In this document: positions 1 to 5,690 of the stretch, piece by piece | How positions within the stretch are numbered: the stretch's first letter is position 1 | Layout: every line of letters begins with the position of its first letter | Assembly (NCBI GenBank): GCA_023387085.1 | Contig: JAEWIL010000209.1 | Span: 1 to 7,204, forward strand | Reading direction: 5' to 3' | Source: Pseudomonadota bacterium | Lineage (GTDB): Bacteria; Pseudomonadota; Alphaproteobacteria; Sphingomonadales; Sphingomonadaceae | DNA length: 7,204 bases | Made by a program: the position numbers and the translations under genes | Notes under the pieces: generated by a model | What the model saw: the letters and a program-made list of their open reading frames with translations, nothing else | Told to the model about the DNA's origin: nothing | Databases searched by the model: none

Positions 1-201
1 CATGGCCAGCGGCGCATGACAAGGCCGCATCACAGGCCGGACACATGGCTGCACCAACCAGCAAACTGCATCGGCCCAGAAACCGCTTGCCAACGGAGGG
101 CCGTCCACACACGGCCACAACCACCAACGAATATGCCTGCTTTCACGGGAGCGGCTATCCTATAGCAACGAAGGCAGATGCATCGTTATCGGCAGGTACT
201 C

Positions 202-390
202 ATGAACCCAAGACAGCCGGCCCCGGTTCCCCAATTGTGGATAATCCTCATCGCCTTTTTCGTAGCGGCTATAGGCATGTGGAAATGGCACGAGACTGGC
301 GACCTGTCTCGATACTGGTTTGGGCCGTTGTGGCTTGCGATCGCGATAATTTGGTCGCTGAGGGCTTGGATAGCGCGGATGGTGAAGTAG
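202..390 (+). CDS. Small two-helix membrane protein, function unknown
   Basis: A 62-aa hydrophobic protein that I do not recognise as a named family. From the ATG at 202 it has a short Pro-rich N-terminus (MNPRQPAPVP), a first membrane segment at about residues 11-26, a short polar link containing KWHETGDLSRY, a second Trp-rich membrane segment at about 37-53, and a basic end (RAWIARMVK). This suits a small inner-membrane protein with a short loop between the helices. An in-frame ATG at 178 would add eight residues; its GAAGG is only 3 nt away, so I prefer 202, although the Shine-Dalgarno there (CAGGT) is also weak. A TATAGC -10-like hexamer lies at 161-166. The open frame starting at 45 in another register has no protein-like features and is taken as its shadow. 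The gene stands alone, 170 bp upstream of the Phd-PAS gene. The reading frame is fairly secure; the function is unknown. Confidence 0.6.
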   Translation: MNPRQPAPVPQLWIILIAFFVAAIGMWKWHETGDLSRYWFGPLWLAIAIIWSLRAWIARMVK

Positions 391-488
391 GTTCCTGAAT
401 CGGCAGACCTTCGATCCATTTAGAATGCGCCCGAAAAGGCCGACGATCCCAGGCGGCCGACGACGCGATCAATCCGTTTTGGCGGCAA

Positions 489-504
489 GTCGGACAAGGT
501 CGGA
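489..504. repeat. Tandem GTCGGA direct repeat upstream of the Phd-PAS gene
   Basis: GTCGGA occurs at 489-494 and again at 499-504, exactly one helical turn apart. A second pair of direct repeats, GGCCGACGA at 438-446 and 455-463, lies just upstream. Both pairs are in the gap before the gene at 561, which encodes a Phd-like (potentially DNA-binding) domain. Phd/YefM proteins usually autorepress, so these could be operator half-sites. That is inference; short repeats of this kind also arise by chance in GC-rich DNA. Confidence 0.25.
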
Positions 505-560
505 TCGCGCCGCTGGCATTTGCGTCCGTAAAAAGGGCCAGATGGCTTAGCGGAGGAATT

Positions 561-1457
561 ATGATGCAGGAGCAGAGATCCGAACGCGTGTCGGCGGCGG
601 ATTTTGTTCGCGGCTTTGCCAACTGGCGTGTCCAGTCGGCGCGAAGCCCGGTGTTCGTGACTCATCATGGCAAGGATGCGCATGTGCTGATCTCGCTCGA
701 CGAGTATCGCCGATTGGGCGGTAGCGGCGGCGAAGCAGGCGATGCGCGTCTCAGGGATTCGCAGATATTGCTGCTGGAATCGGTCCGCGACGCGCTGATC
801 CTGCTCGATCGGGAAGCGCGTGTCGCGGCGCTCAATCCTGCCGCCTCCGACATGTTCGAGATCGCTGCCACTGCGCTTGTCGGTCAGCCGCTTACCGCCG
901 CGCTGCCGTCGATCGGCACGAGCTGCGTCTACCCGCATATCATCCGGATGATCGATCACCGCGAACGATTTTCAGGCGAGCTGCCTTCGCTGGTGCGGCC
1001 ACGGCAATGGCTCCGCGCGGACCTCATTCCTCTACCAGTCGGCGGAGCCGTCATCTTGCGCGACATTAGCGAGATCGTCGCTGCGCGCGAGAGTGCGGGC
1101 GCGCAGCAAGCGGCCATTCGGGCGGTCGATGTCGATTCTGGCATCGGCCGCGCGCTGATCTCGGTCCGCGATACGGTCGAATATGCCAATGACGCGCTTA
1201 TCGGCATGATCGGAGTTGGCCAGGAGGCGATACGCCGTGTGCGCTTCTCGGCTTTGCTGGCGATGTCCGCGCGGCACCAGTTTTCCGAAGCACTCGAGAC
1301 TCTGTTTCACACCGGTATGTCGGCACGGCTCGACTCCGAACTTGTCTCGCGCGAAGGGGTGGCCGTCCCGGTCACCCTGTCGATGGCCGAACGTCGCGGA
1401 ACCTATGGAAGTGAAGGGGCAGCGATCGTCGTGACACGGCGCTCAGTGACGCACTAA
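561..1457 (+). CDS. Phd/YefM antitoxin-like domain fused to two PAS-like domains
   Basis: A 298-aa soluble protein without signal peptide or membrane helix. Residues 7-54 resemble the N-terminal fold of Phd/YefM antitoxins: a start with VSAADF, a conserved-looking PVFVTHHGKDAHVLIS strand pair, and the DEYRRL helix that often ends the domain. A short Gly-rich linker (53-60) leads to a PAS-like domain at about 68-170 (DALILLDREARVAALNPAA, ending AVILRDISEI). A second, more divergent PAS-like region covers about 187-295 (VEYANDAL, then a C-terminal strand IVVTRR). No kinase, GGDEF, EAL or other output domain is present, so the Phd-like part is the only candidate effector, perhaps a DNA-binding dimer controlled by PAS sensing. 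No heme or flavin motif can be named. GGAGG at 552-556 precedes two adjacent ATGs (561 and 564); 564 has the better spacing. No toxin gene flanks it. The domain calls are from pattern recognition; the sensory function is inferred. Confidence 0.85.
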   Translation: MMQEQRSERVSAADFVRGFANWRVQSARSPVFVTHHGKDAHVLISLDEYRRLGGSGGEAGDARLRDSQILLLESVRDALILLDREARVAALNPAASDMFEIAATALVGQPLTAALPSIGTSCVYPHIIRMIDHRERFSGELPSLVRPRQWLRADLIPLPVGGAVILRDISEIVAARESAGAQQAAIRAVDVDSGIGRALISVRDTVEYANDALIGMIGVGQEAIRRVRFSALLAMSARHQFSEALETLFHTGMSARLDSELVSREGVAVPVTLSMAERRGTYGSEGAAIVVTRRSVTH

Positions 1458-2434
1458 GTCCGTGGCGGCCATGCATCCAGGGCGTTAGAGCGGTACGGGC
1501 GCAGCCGATGGCGCACCCTTCCGGATGCTCTCGGCTCGCGGCTGAAGCGAAGGGACCCCCGTCCGCGAAGACGGATGCTCATTATTGCGGTCCGCGTGAG
1601 TTCAAGGCGCCCCTGTTCGCCTCTGTGGCGGCTGCACCCTGATCGAGGCCGGCGAGCTTCGTTCCGATCGTCGTCCTGCCAACATCGACCCGGGCGCTGT
1701 CGCTGTGCTTCTGACTGCCATTGCGGCATTGCCGTTTGTCGAGCAGCATCGCTTCCTGGTCCGGGCCATAGGGCGCGTGCGGGACAACCAACGAACGCGA
1801 GCAGTCGAGCCCTGGTGCCGCCGACCCCGCGCCGATGCCGCCGCCGAGAAGGATATTGCCGGATGCTGACCCGAGCTTTGGCGCCATGCGGACATAGGCC
1901 GGGTTACAGCCGCCGGGCGCGATGTCTGCACAGATTGTTCTTGCGCAGGAGAGATCGCCGAATCTGGGCGAACAGCAGAAGGCGGCAGAGCGACCGCTGC
2001 CTTCGCTGCCTATCCACAGGCATCGGAGAGGGGATCATTCCCGCACGTGGCCGGTGGCGGCGACGTCCTGTACCGTGCTGAGGAGAGCGGCGCGATGGTC
2101 GCGTGCAGCGACCACATCGGCTGCCGGACAGGGATGCCCAGCGGCGCAGCCACCATCGATTTCGCACGCGGCGATATCCGCCAGCCGCACTGTTTACACC
2201 AAATTGGACCATCTCCGTCCCATACTGCCTCCGGAGTGCAGGTTAAACCGGCGCCATTCGGGATAATCGGCACAGCCGCCAAATTCGGGAATACGAGCAA
2301 GGAATCCGCCTGTTGGCTGCCGCGGACGTCTGGAAACATGACTGGCATCTGGGCCTCCATATCGGAGACTTTGCTACCGAAATGGTGGTTAATGCTGGCG
2401 CAACCGTGCTCGGATTTGGACATAATAGCTGTGG
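1458..2434. other. About 1 kb without a convincing gene
   Basis: No open frame here has persuasive coding character. The plus-strand frame 1575-2081 is dominated by Arg, Cys and Pro, as expected of a noncoding register. Two minus-strand frames, 2651-2010 and 2034-1582, overlap and have more protein-like composition, but I recognise no domain, see no Shine-Dalgarno, and third positions are less G/C-biased than in neighbouring genes. They could be remains of a decayed gene with a frameshift near 2010-2034. Small structures seen: CCGTC/GACGG hairpin (1559-1574), direct repeat CGGATGCTC (1522-1530 and 1572-1580), and the palindrome CTCCGGAG (2229-2236). Confidence 0.5.
2421..2426 (+). promoter_or_regulatory. 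Possible -10 element for the MarR-like gene
   Basis: CATAAT matches the sigma-70 -10 consensus at five of six positions and lies 8 nt before an in-frame ATG at 2435. No good -35 is present at the usual distance. If used, transcription would begin at about 2433, giving an almost leaderless message for the 2435 start or a roughly 26-nt leader for 2459. Confidence 0.3.
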
Positions 2435-2458
2435 ATGATTTCGAAGGGGGGCCTCGGA

Positions 2459-2989
2459 ATGGAAGGACTGAATGGAATGACCGCGGGCGGGATCTCGCCC
2501 ATGCGCACACCGACAATCGAAGAGCGATTCGAAAGGCTCGAAAACAAGGTTTCGTCGCTGGTCTGGTCTTTGGCAAAGCGCGCCGAATGGCCCGAGCTCG
2601 CAGAAGAGCCGCGGCAGGCCGCGCCTGTGTCGTTCGAAAAGGGGCGCGCAAGGCTCGCGCGCGAGAAAATCCGCGAACGCCGCTGGCGCGAGCAATTTTT
2701 CGCGGCCGACCTTTTTGCCGATCCGGCTTGGGACATGCTGCTCGATCTTTATGCGGCCTTCTACGAGCGGCGGCAGGTCTCGGTCTCGAGCCTTTGCATC
2801 GCCGCGGCGGTGCCAGCGACGACGGCGCTCCGCTGGATCAAGACGATGACCGATGCGGGGCTGTTCGAGCGCGCAATCGATCCCGATGACGCGCGGCGTA
2901 TCTTCATTGGCATCAGTGAAAAGGGCCGTATCGCGATGGACGGTTACTTTGACAAGTTCGCCGAAGGCGACCCGCGCTTCAGTTGCTGA
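2459..2989 (+). CDS. MarR-like winged-helix regulator
   Basis: A 176-aa protein. Residues 20-38 form a short coiled-coil-like segment (EERFERLENKVSSL), residues 60-79 are highly charged (KGRARLAREKIRERRWREQ), and a winged helix-turn-helix occupies about 90-165. The HTH has a hydrophobic first helix (PAWDMLLDLYAAFYERRQ), a recognition helix near PATTALRWIKTMTDAGL, and the wing at DPDDARRIFIGISEKGR, which matches the D-x-R-R signature of MarR proteins. The arrangement of long charged N-terminus followed by ADLFADPAWDMLLDL is one I associate with sphingomonad proteins. In-frame ATGs exist at 2435, 2459, 2477 and 2501; 2459 follows AAGGGGGG, 2477 follows GGAAGGA, and 2435 fits a near-leaderless start, so the start is uncertain by a few residues. 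It converges with the minus-strand gene 3182-2979 and overlaps it by 11 bp. It probably binds DNA as a dimer; ligand and targets are unknown. Confidence 0.88.
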   Translation: MEGLNGMTAGGISPMRTPTIEERFERLENKVSSLVWSLAKRAEWPELAEEPRQAAPVSFEKGRARLAREKIRERRWREQFFAADLFADPAWDMLLDLYAAFYERRQVSVSSLCIAAAVPATTALRWIKTMTDAGLFERAIDPDDARRIFIGISEKGRIAMDGYFDKFAEGDPRFSC

Positions 2990-3182
2990 AATAGCGCCGC
3001 TGCAATTCGGCCAGCCTTGCGGGGTCGGTCGGTTCGCCGAGGCGTGCGTTGAGAATCTCGATCGCGGAATTGAGCTCGATCGCCGCCATCCGCTCGCCCA
3101 GTTCGTCGAGCTGGTCGAGCTCGCGCAGCAACCGGTCTCTGGCCGCCCTCACGGCGGCGGCATCGCGGATGTCCTGTGCCAT
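2979..3182 (-). CDS. Small helical protein, function unknown
   Basis: A 67-aa, charged, mostly helical protein starting MAQDIRDAAAVRAARDRLL. Heptad-like spacing in RLLRELDQLDELGERMAAIELNSA suggests a helical hairpin or coiled coil; the end is LAELQRRYFSN. There is no cysteine, signal peptide or membrane segment. The ATG at 3182 follows GGGGAAG at good spacing; an upstream in-frame TTG at 3245 would add 21 Arg-rich residues and is less likely. It is the last of five minus-strand genes, 92 bp after the HTH gene 3520-3275. Its tail overlaps the stop of the convergent MarR-like gene. I do not recognise the family, though it resembles small conserved hypotheticals of sphingomonads. Confidence 0.65.
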   Translation of the reverse strand: MAQDIRDAAAVRAARDRLLRELDQLDELGERMAAIELNSAIEILNARLGEPTDPARLAELQRRYFSN

Positions 3183-3274
3183 CAAATGCTTCCCCGTCGC
3201 CTCCAGAACACGCTGGCGCGAGCGAGGCGGTGCGCCCCTTAGCAAACTATTTGTGCCGCGAAAATGATAAAGCG

Positions 3275-3520
3275 TCAGACGGGATCGGCCGGGCCGCGAT
3301 AGGTCATCGTCAAGTGAAGGTCGCCTTGGCGGGTATCGGCAATGACAATCTCGTCTTCGACAAGCAACGCGGCGATGCGCAGGATCGTGGATGGCGGAAA
3401 TCCGGTCGTATCCGCGATCTCGGCAATCGTTGATCGCCCGGCGGCGATCGATCCGGAAATTTCATGAACCTTCAGGAAGACCGCGATCGGTCGCGGCTCA
3501 AGCGGGGTTACCGCCATCAT
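3275..3520 (-). CDS. 81-aa HTH protein, IclR/MarR-like DNA-binding module
   Basis: An 81-aa protein made of little more than a winged-helix core. Residues about 10-35 form the first helix (PIAVFLKVHEISGSIAAG). STIAEIADTTGFPPSTILRI at about 30-49 reads as helix-turn-recognition helix, similar to the N-terminal domain of IclR regulators. LLVEDEIVIADTRQGDLHLT at about 52-71 gives a wing. No effector-binding domain follows, unlike full IclR proteins of about 250 aa. The ATG at 3520 directly abuts the TAG stop (3523-3521) of the membrane-protein gene upstream, and AAAGGAA sits inside that gene's last codons, so translation is probably coupled. A second ATG at 3517 is equally possible. It may regulate its own operon, act on DNA with the neighbouring regulators, or dimerise with another protein; none of these can be decided here. 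Confidence 0.75.
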   Translation of the reverse strand: MMAVTPLEPRPIAVFLKVHEISGSIAAGRSTIAEIADTTGFPPSTILRIAALLVEDEIVIADTRQGDLHLTMTYRGPADPV

Positions 3521-3970
3521 CTATTTCCTTTCGCGGAGGCTGGCGACGGGCACCGTTATTCCGGCGCGGCGCGCCGATCGCGCCCAGATCGCCGCGAGCA
3601 GGATGACGAGCATTTGCGGATAGGCCCAGAAGGCTTGGCCCGCCGAATAAACCTGCGACATGATGCCGGGTGCCGCGAACTTGGCGACATGGGTGAGGCA
3701 GGTGAGCAGTTGGAAGGCAGGAAGGCAGAGCGTCCAATAATAACGGCTCCGCAGCGCGTGGGCTAGAAAGACGGCGAGGACGAGAAAATCGAGTGCGGTC
3801 AGCAGGCCGCTCGCGACATAAAAGGTGGCGCCCGAGAGCAGAGCAGCCAGCGTCAGGAAGGAAGCGATGACGAGCGTCCATATCGCGATTCGCGGCTCGC
3901 GCTCCCTGCTGAATTCGACATAGACGAAGACGGCAAGGAGCGCGGCCAGATATAGCAGTCCCCGAATCAA
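3521..3970 (-). CDS. Multi-helix membrane protein, function unknown
   Basis: A 149-aa hydrophobic protein with four or five predicted membrane segments: about residues 3-18, 28-48, 54-71, 79-95 (flanked by YYW and HVAK) and 112-130 (GQAFWAYPQMLVILLAAIWA). A basic tail (RSARRAGITVPVASLRERK) suggests a cytoplasmic C-terminus. Charged residues are few inside the membrane region; Asp61 lies within the third segment and could be functional. The frame has only a TTG start at 3970, without its own good Shine-Dalgarno. That TTG overlaps the TGA of a six-codon ORF beginning ATG at 3987, which does have one (AGGAAAG). So translation is either coupled through that mini-ORF, or the true start is ATG 3987 with a one-base frameshift. 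Its stop touches the start of the HTH gene. The family resembles uncharacterised sphingomonad membrane proteins; no function is assigned. Confidence 0.72.
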   Translation of the reverse strand: MIRGLLYLAALLAVFVYVEFSREREPRIAIWTLVIASFLTLAALLSGATFYVASGLLTALDFLVLAVFLAHALRSRYYWTLCLPAFQLLTCLTHVAKFAAPGIMSQVYSAGQAFWAYPQMLVILLAAIWARSARRAGITVPVASLRERK

Positions 3971-4021
3971 GGCTGGTGAGCTTTCATGACTTTCCTGGGC
4001 ATCGGTTCGGGGCGCGGGGCG

Positions 4022-4393
4022 TCAGGCGGCGCGGGACTCGTCGGCCGCCACGATGTCGTCGGCCTCGAGGAAGGCACCGCTCCCCGGAACGAGCTTTCCA
4101 AGATCCCCGGTACCGACGACGACATTGCGCAACCCCATCCGGCCCTTGACCTGCTCGAGTTCATGATGGAGCGCGACAAGATCGGCGCGCCCGGCGAAGG
4201 TGTTGGCGATCGCGCCCTGAAGATGGGCAAAGGCCTTGTCGCCGACGACCGCCGACAATTTGGCCGCTGCCTGCGCTTCGGGCAGCGCTGCGGTGAGGAT
4301 GCCGAGCTTGGCGATCGCGAGATCCACGGCAGCTTCCGCCGCATGGATGTCGCGGGCAATTTTGTGCGCGATGGCAAGACGTTCCTTGAGCAT
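4022..4393 (-). CDS. Ala-rich helical protein, function unknown
   Basis: A 123-aa soluble protein, strongly helical and Ala-rich in its first 90 residues (LKERLAIAHKIARDIHAAEA, then ALPEAQAAAKLSAVVGDKAF and LHHELEQVKGRMGL). The C-terminus is shorter and more mixed (NVVVGTGDLGKLVPGSGAFL), ending in an acidic tail. No signal peptide, cysteine or catalytic motif is visible. The ATG at 4393 is preceded by GGGGGGAA at good spacing. It lies 30 bp after the stop of the LuxR-type gene and 51 bp before the membrane-protein start, on the same strand, so it very likely belongs to their transcript. It could be a scaffold or partner protein for the membrane components. Helical phage proteins can look like this, but nothing else nearby suggests a phage. 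Confidence 0.7.
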   Translation of the reverse strand: MLKERLAIAHKIARDIHAAEAAVDLAIAKLGILTAALPEAQAAAKLSAVVGDKAFAHLQGAIANTFAGRADLVALHHELEQVKGRMGLRNVVVGTGDLGKLVPGSGAFLEADDIVAADESRAA

Positions 4394-4423
4394 TTTATTC
4401 CCCCCGGCCCTTGTGTGAGCCGT

Positions 4424-5029
4424 CTACTCAGGGGGCGAAAGCATTTGCGAGAGGGCCACATAGCTGTTCACCAGCGCGGTGAACAGAATGCCCGTCGCAA
4501 TCGCGATGGCAACGATCACCAGCAAACGTCGACCGATCGGAAGCCGGTTCTCGCCCCCCAGAAATTTGGCGAGCGGATGGCTAGACTCAAGCCATGGCTG
4601 GTCGGCTCCGGAAGCGCGGGCTCCCGGTTCGGAGTCAGTCCTTGATCTGAGATCGTCGGAGCCGTCGCCTTCCCCCGCCGACGCCTCCTTGTCGCCGGGT
4701 TGGGGAGCGGCGGGAACGTCCGAATCTTCATGCCTCAATCTTGAGGTCAGAAGGGAAGTGTCGGAATTATCTTGGGAAATCTCCAACGTGTAGATCTGGG
4801 CGGCGTGCAGGCGGTTCCGCGCGCCGAGTTTCCGGCAGGCCGATCGAATGCGATCGTCGACCGTGTGCGGCGACAAGTCGAGCTCGCGCGCGATCTGCTT
4901 CGAGACCATTCCCTGGGCGGCGAGCGCAAGACATGTTCGCTCGCCGACGTTCAACTGGCTTAACCTGCCTTCTGATCGGCTCGGCACTTCTTGGTCTTCA
5001 GGCATTTCGTCCGATCTGGGCACATGCAT
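4424..5029 (-). CDS. LuxR-type HTH regulator with C-terminal membrane anchor
   Basis: A 201-aa protein of three parts. Residues about 22-80 form a LuxR/GerE-type HTH: LSQLNVGERTCLALAAQGMV, then SKQIARELDLSPHTVDDRIR with the expected S-x-x-I-A-x-x-L and S-x-x-T-V pattern, ending with the KLGARNRLHAA helix. Residues about 81-160 are a low-complexity, acidic and Pro/Ser-rich linker that looks disordered. Residues about 169-191 form one membrane helix (LLVIVAIAIATGILFTALVN) after basic RR, followed by about ten residues. The N-terminal DNA-binding part should thus be cytoplasmic and tethered to the inner membrane, with only a very short exported tail. There is no receiver or ligand-binding domain. 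The start at 5029 has a weak Shine-Dalgarno, but TATTAG lies 7 nt upstream, so the message may be leaderless. It heads the five-gene minus-strand block. Control by membrane state, partner binding or proteolysis is inference. Confidence 0.85.
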   Translation of the reverse strand: MHVPRSDEMPEDQEVPSRSEGRLSQLNVGERTCLALAAQGMVSKQIARELDLSPHTVDDRIRSACRKLGARNRLHAAQIYTLEISQDNSDTSLLTSRLRHEDSDVPAAPQPGDKEASAGEGDGSDDLRSRTDSEPGARASGADQPWLESSHPLAKFLGGENRLPIGRRLLVIVAIAIATGILFTALVNSYVALSQMLSPPE

Positions 5030-5036
5030 CTCTGTG

Positions 5037-5042
5037 CTAATA
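5037..5042 (-). promoter_or_regulatory. Possible -10 element of the LuxR-type operon
   Basis: Read on the minus strand, TATTAG lies 7 nt before the ATG at 5029, which would place transcription start at or next to the first codon. The best partner 17 nt further upstream (TTAAGT) is a weak -35. A leaderless message would explain the poor Shine-Dalgarno of this gene. Confidence 0.3.
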
Positions 5043-5151
5043 CGGCGGTCCCGAGGCCCACTTAAGCACGAGTTAACAGGGTCGAAACCATTTTTTCTCG
5101 TTCACCGCGTAGCATAATCATAGCTTGCTGTTTTTATGCGGATTTTGATCT

Positions 5152-5164
5152 TTCCGTAACGGAA
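5152..5164. promoter_or_regulatory. Perfect 13-bp palindrome, operator-like
   Basis: TTCCGTAACGGAA is a perfect inverted repeat of two 6-bp arms around one central base. It lies in the gap upstream of the minus-strand LuxR-type operon (123 bp from its start) and directly before the strong ribosome-binding site at 5161-5170 on the plus strand. Its size and symmetry suit a binding site for a dimeric HTH protein, and such regulators are encoded on the adjoining DNA. No assignment to a particular regulator is possible. Confidence 0.35.
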
Positions 5165-5177
5165 GGAGGACGGAAAA

Positions 5178-5231
5178 ATGCGATCACTCGGGTCGCGGTT
5201 ATCCGATTCTGCGTCCATCGCCGTGCTATAG
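5178..5231 (+). CDS. Possible 17-codon leader or small ORF
   Basis: An ATG at 5178 lies 7 nt after AAGGAGGA, the best Shine-Dalgarno in the whole window, and opens a 17-residue frame (MRSLGSRLSDSASIAVL) ending TAG at 5229-5231. A 13-bp palindrome overlaps the upstream edge of the binding site. The peptide has no recognisable feature and is Ser-rich with one Arg pair. It could be a leader peptide, a small protein, or a remnant of the start of a lost longer gene. No gene follows directly downstream for some 700 bp, which argues against a simple attenuator. Evidence is limited to the ribosome-binding site and spacing. Confidence 0.3.
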   Translation: MRSLGSRLSDSASIAVL

Positions 5232-5246
5232 CTGACGTTCCGATGC

Positions 5247-5275
5247 TTGATTTTAACACGGGTTATATCGATAAA
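5247..5275 (+). promoter_or_regulatory. Candidate promoter before the structured region
   Basis: TTGATT (5247-5252) and GATAAA (5270-5275) are separated by 17 bp, each matching four of six sigma-70 consensus bases. Transcription would start near 5282, immediately before the first hairpin of the region described next. The local AT-richness contrasts with the GC-rich DNA after 5284. This is a weak match found by eye. Confidence 0.25.
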
Positions 5276-5283
5276 TCAGTGAG

Positions 5284-5690
5284 CGGCCTGTTTCGAGAGT
5301 CGCAAGGCCGAGATGCCGGATCATTGGCTCGTCCTTAGCCGAGGCTAGGGCGTCGGGTCGCCGCCGTGAAGGGCGGGGGCGTTTGGCGCCACGACCGCCC
5401 AGACCAGGCGCTTGTGCTCCCTGCTTTGGATGGCCCCCAACCGCTGACGGGCAACGCTCTGAGATGTAACGGGTGCACTAGAAGCACAGGCGATATGTAT
5501 CGCGCAGGTTCGTGGGTAAATGGCAGCTGTGCACCCGTCGGACCCGAAAGCTGACTGGCGGCAACCGGCCAGTGCCAGCGATAGCGCAGGGCCCGCACGA
5601 GACCCGGTCGGGGCGGCGCGCCCGTGCAGGATCAGGGAGCCTGGATGCGCTCCAATGCCTGCACGAGGTTGTGTACGCACCATGGTGGCA
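5284..5690 (+). ncRNA. Candidate structured RNA of unknown class
   Basis: This stretch lacks a convincing ORF but holds a series of perfect stems. CGGCCT/AGGCCG (5284-5310) encloses CGA/TCG. GGGCGG/CCGCCC (5371-5400) encloses GGCG/CGCC. ACGGGTGCAC/GTGCACCCGT (5469-5478 with 5529-5538, 10 bp) encloses GCGATA/TATCGC (5490-5503). ACTGGC/GCCAGT (5554-5573) closes a short loop. CGTGCAGG/CCTGCACG (5623-5665) encloses GGAGC/GCTCC (5636-5653). CACCATGGTG follows at 5679-5688, then an AT-rich tract with T runs at 5711-5747 but no classical terminator. I compared it by eye with tmRNA, RNase P, 6S, SRP RNA, cobalamin riboswitch and group II domain V signatures and found no match. Strand is assumed from the candidate promoter at 5247. 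Decayed DNA or DNA-level inverted repeats are alternatives. Confidence 0.25.

Noticed and set aside
420..959. 179-aa minus-strand frame opposite the Phd-PAS gene
   Set aside because: Rich in Arg, Asp and His with no domain; it is the shadow of a well-supported gene on the other strand.
2010..2340. PAAR-like/DUF4150 remnant on the minus strand
   Set aside because: A few Pro/Val-rich stretches look similar, but the characteristic Gly-rich repeats and spacing are missing.
2047..2889. 280-aa open frame on the plus strand overlapping the MarR-like gene
   Set aside because: Its second half is an out-of-frame, Arg-rich reading of the MarR-like gene, and the first half shows no domain or ribosome-binding site.
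3986..4645. 219-aa plus-strand frame opposite the Ala-rich and LuxR-type genes
   Set aside because: It spans two real minus-strand genes that have good starts and recognisable features; its own composition is that of an antisense register.
5469..5580. Cobalamin riboswitch or group II intron fragment
   Set aside because: GTGCAC and CAGCTG pieces look vaguely similar, but the conserved B12 box and the domain V hairpin are absent on both strands.
5345..5683. 112-aa minus-strand frame in the gap before the hydrolase
   Set aside because: No domain and no ribosome-binding site; the region is better explained by its inverted repeats.
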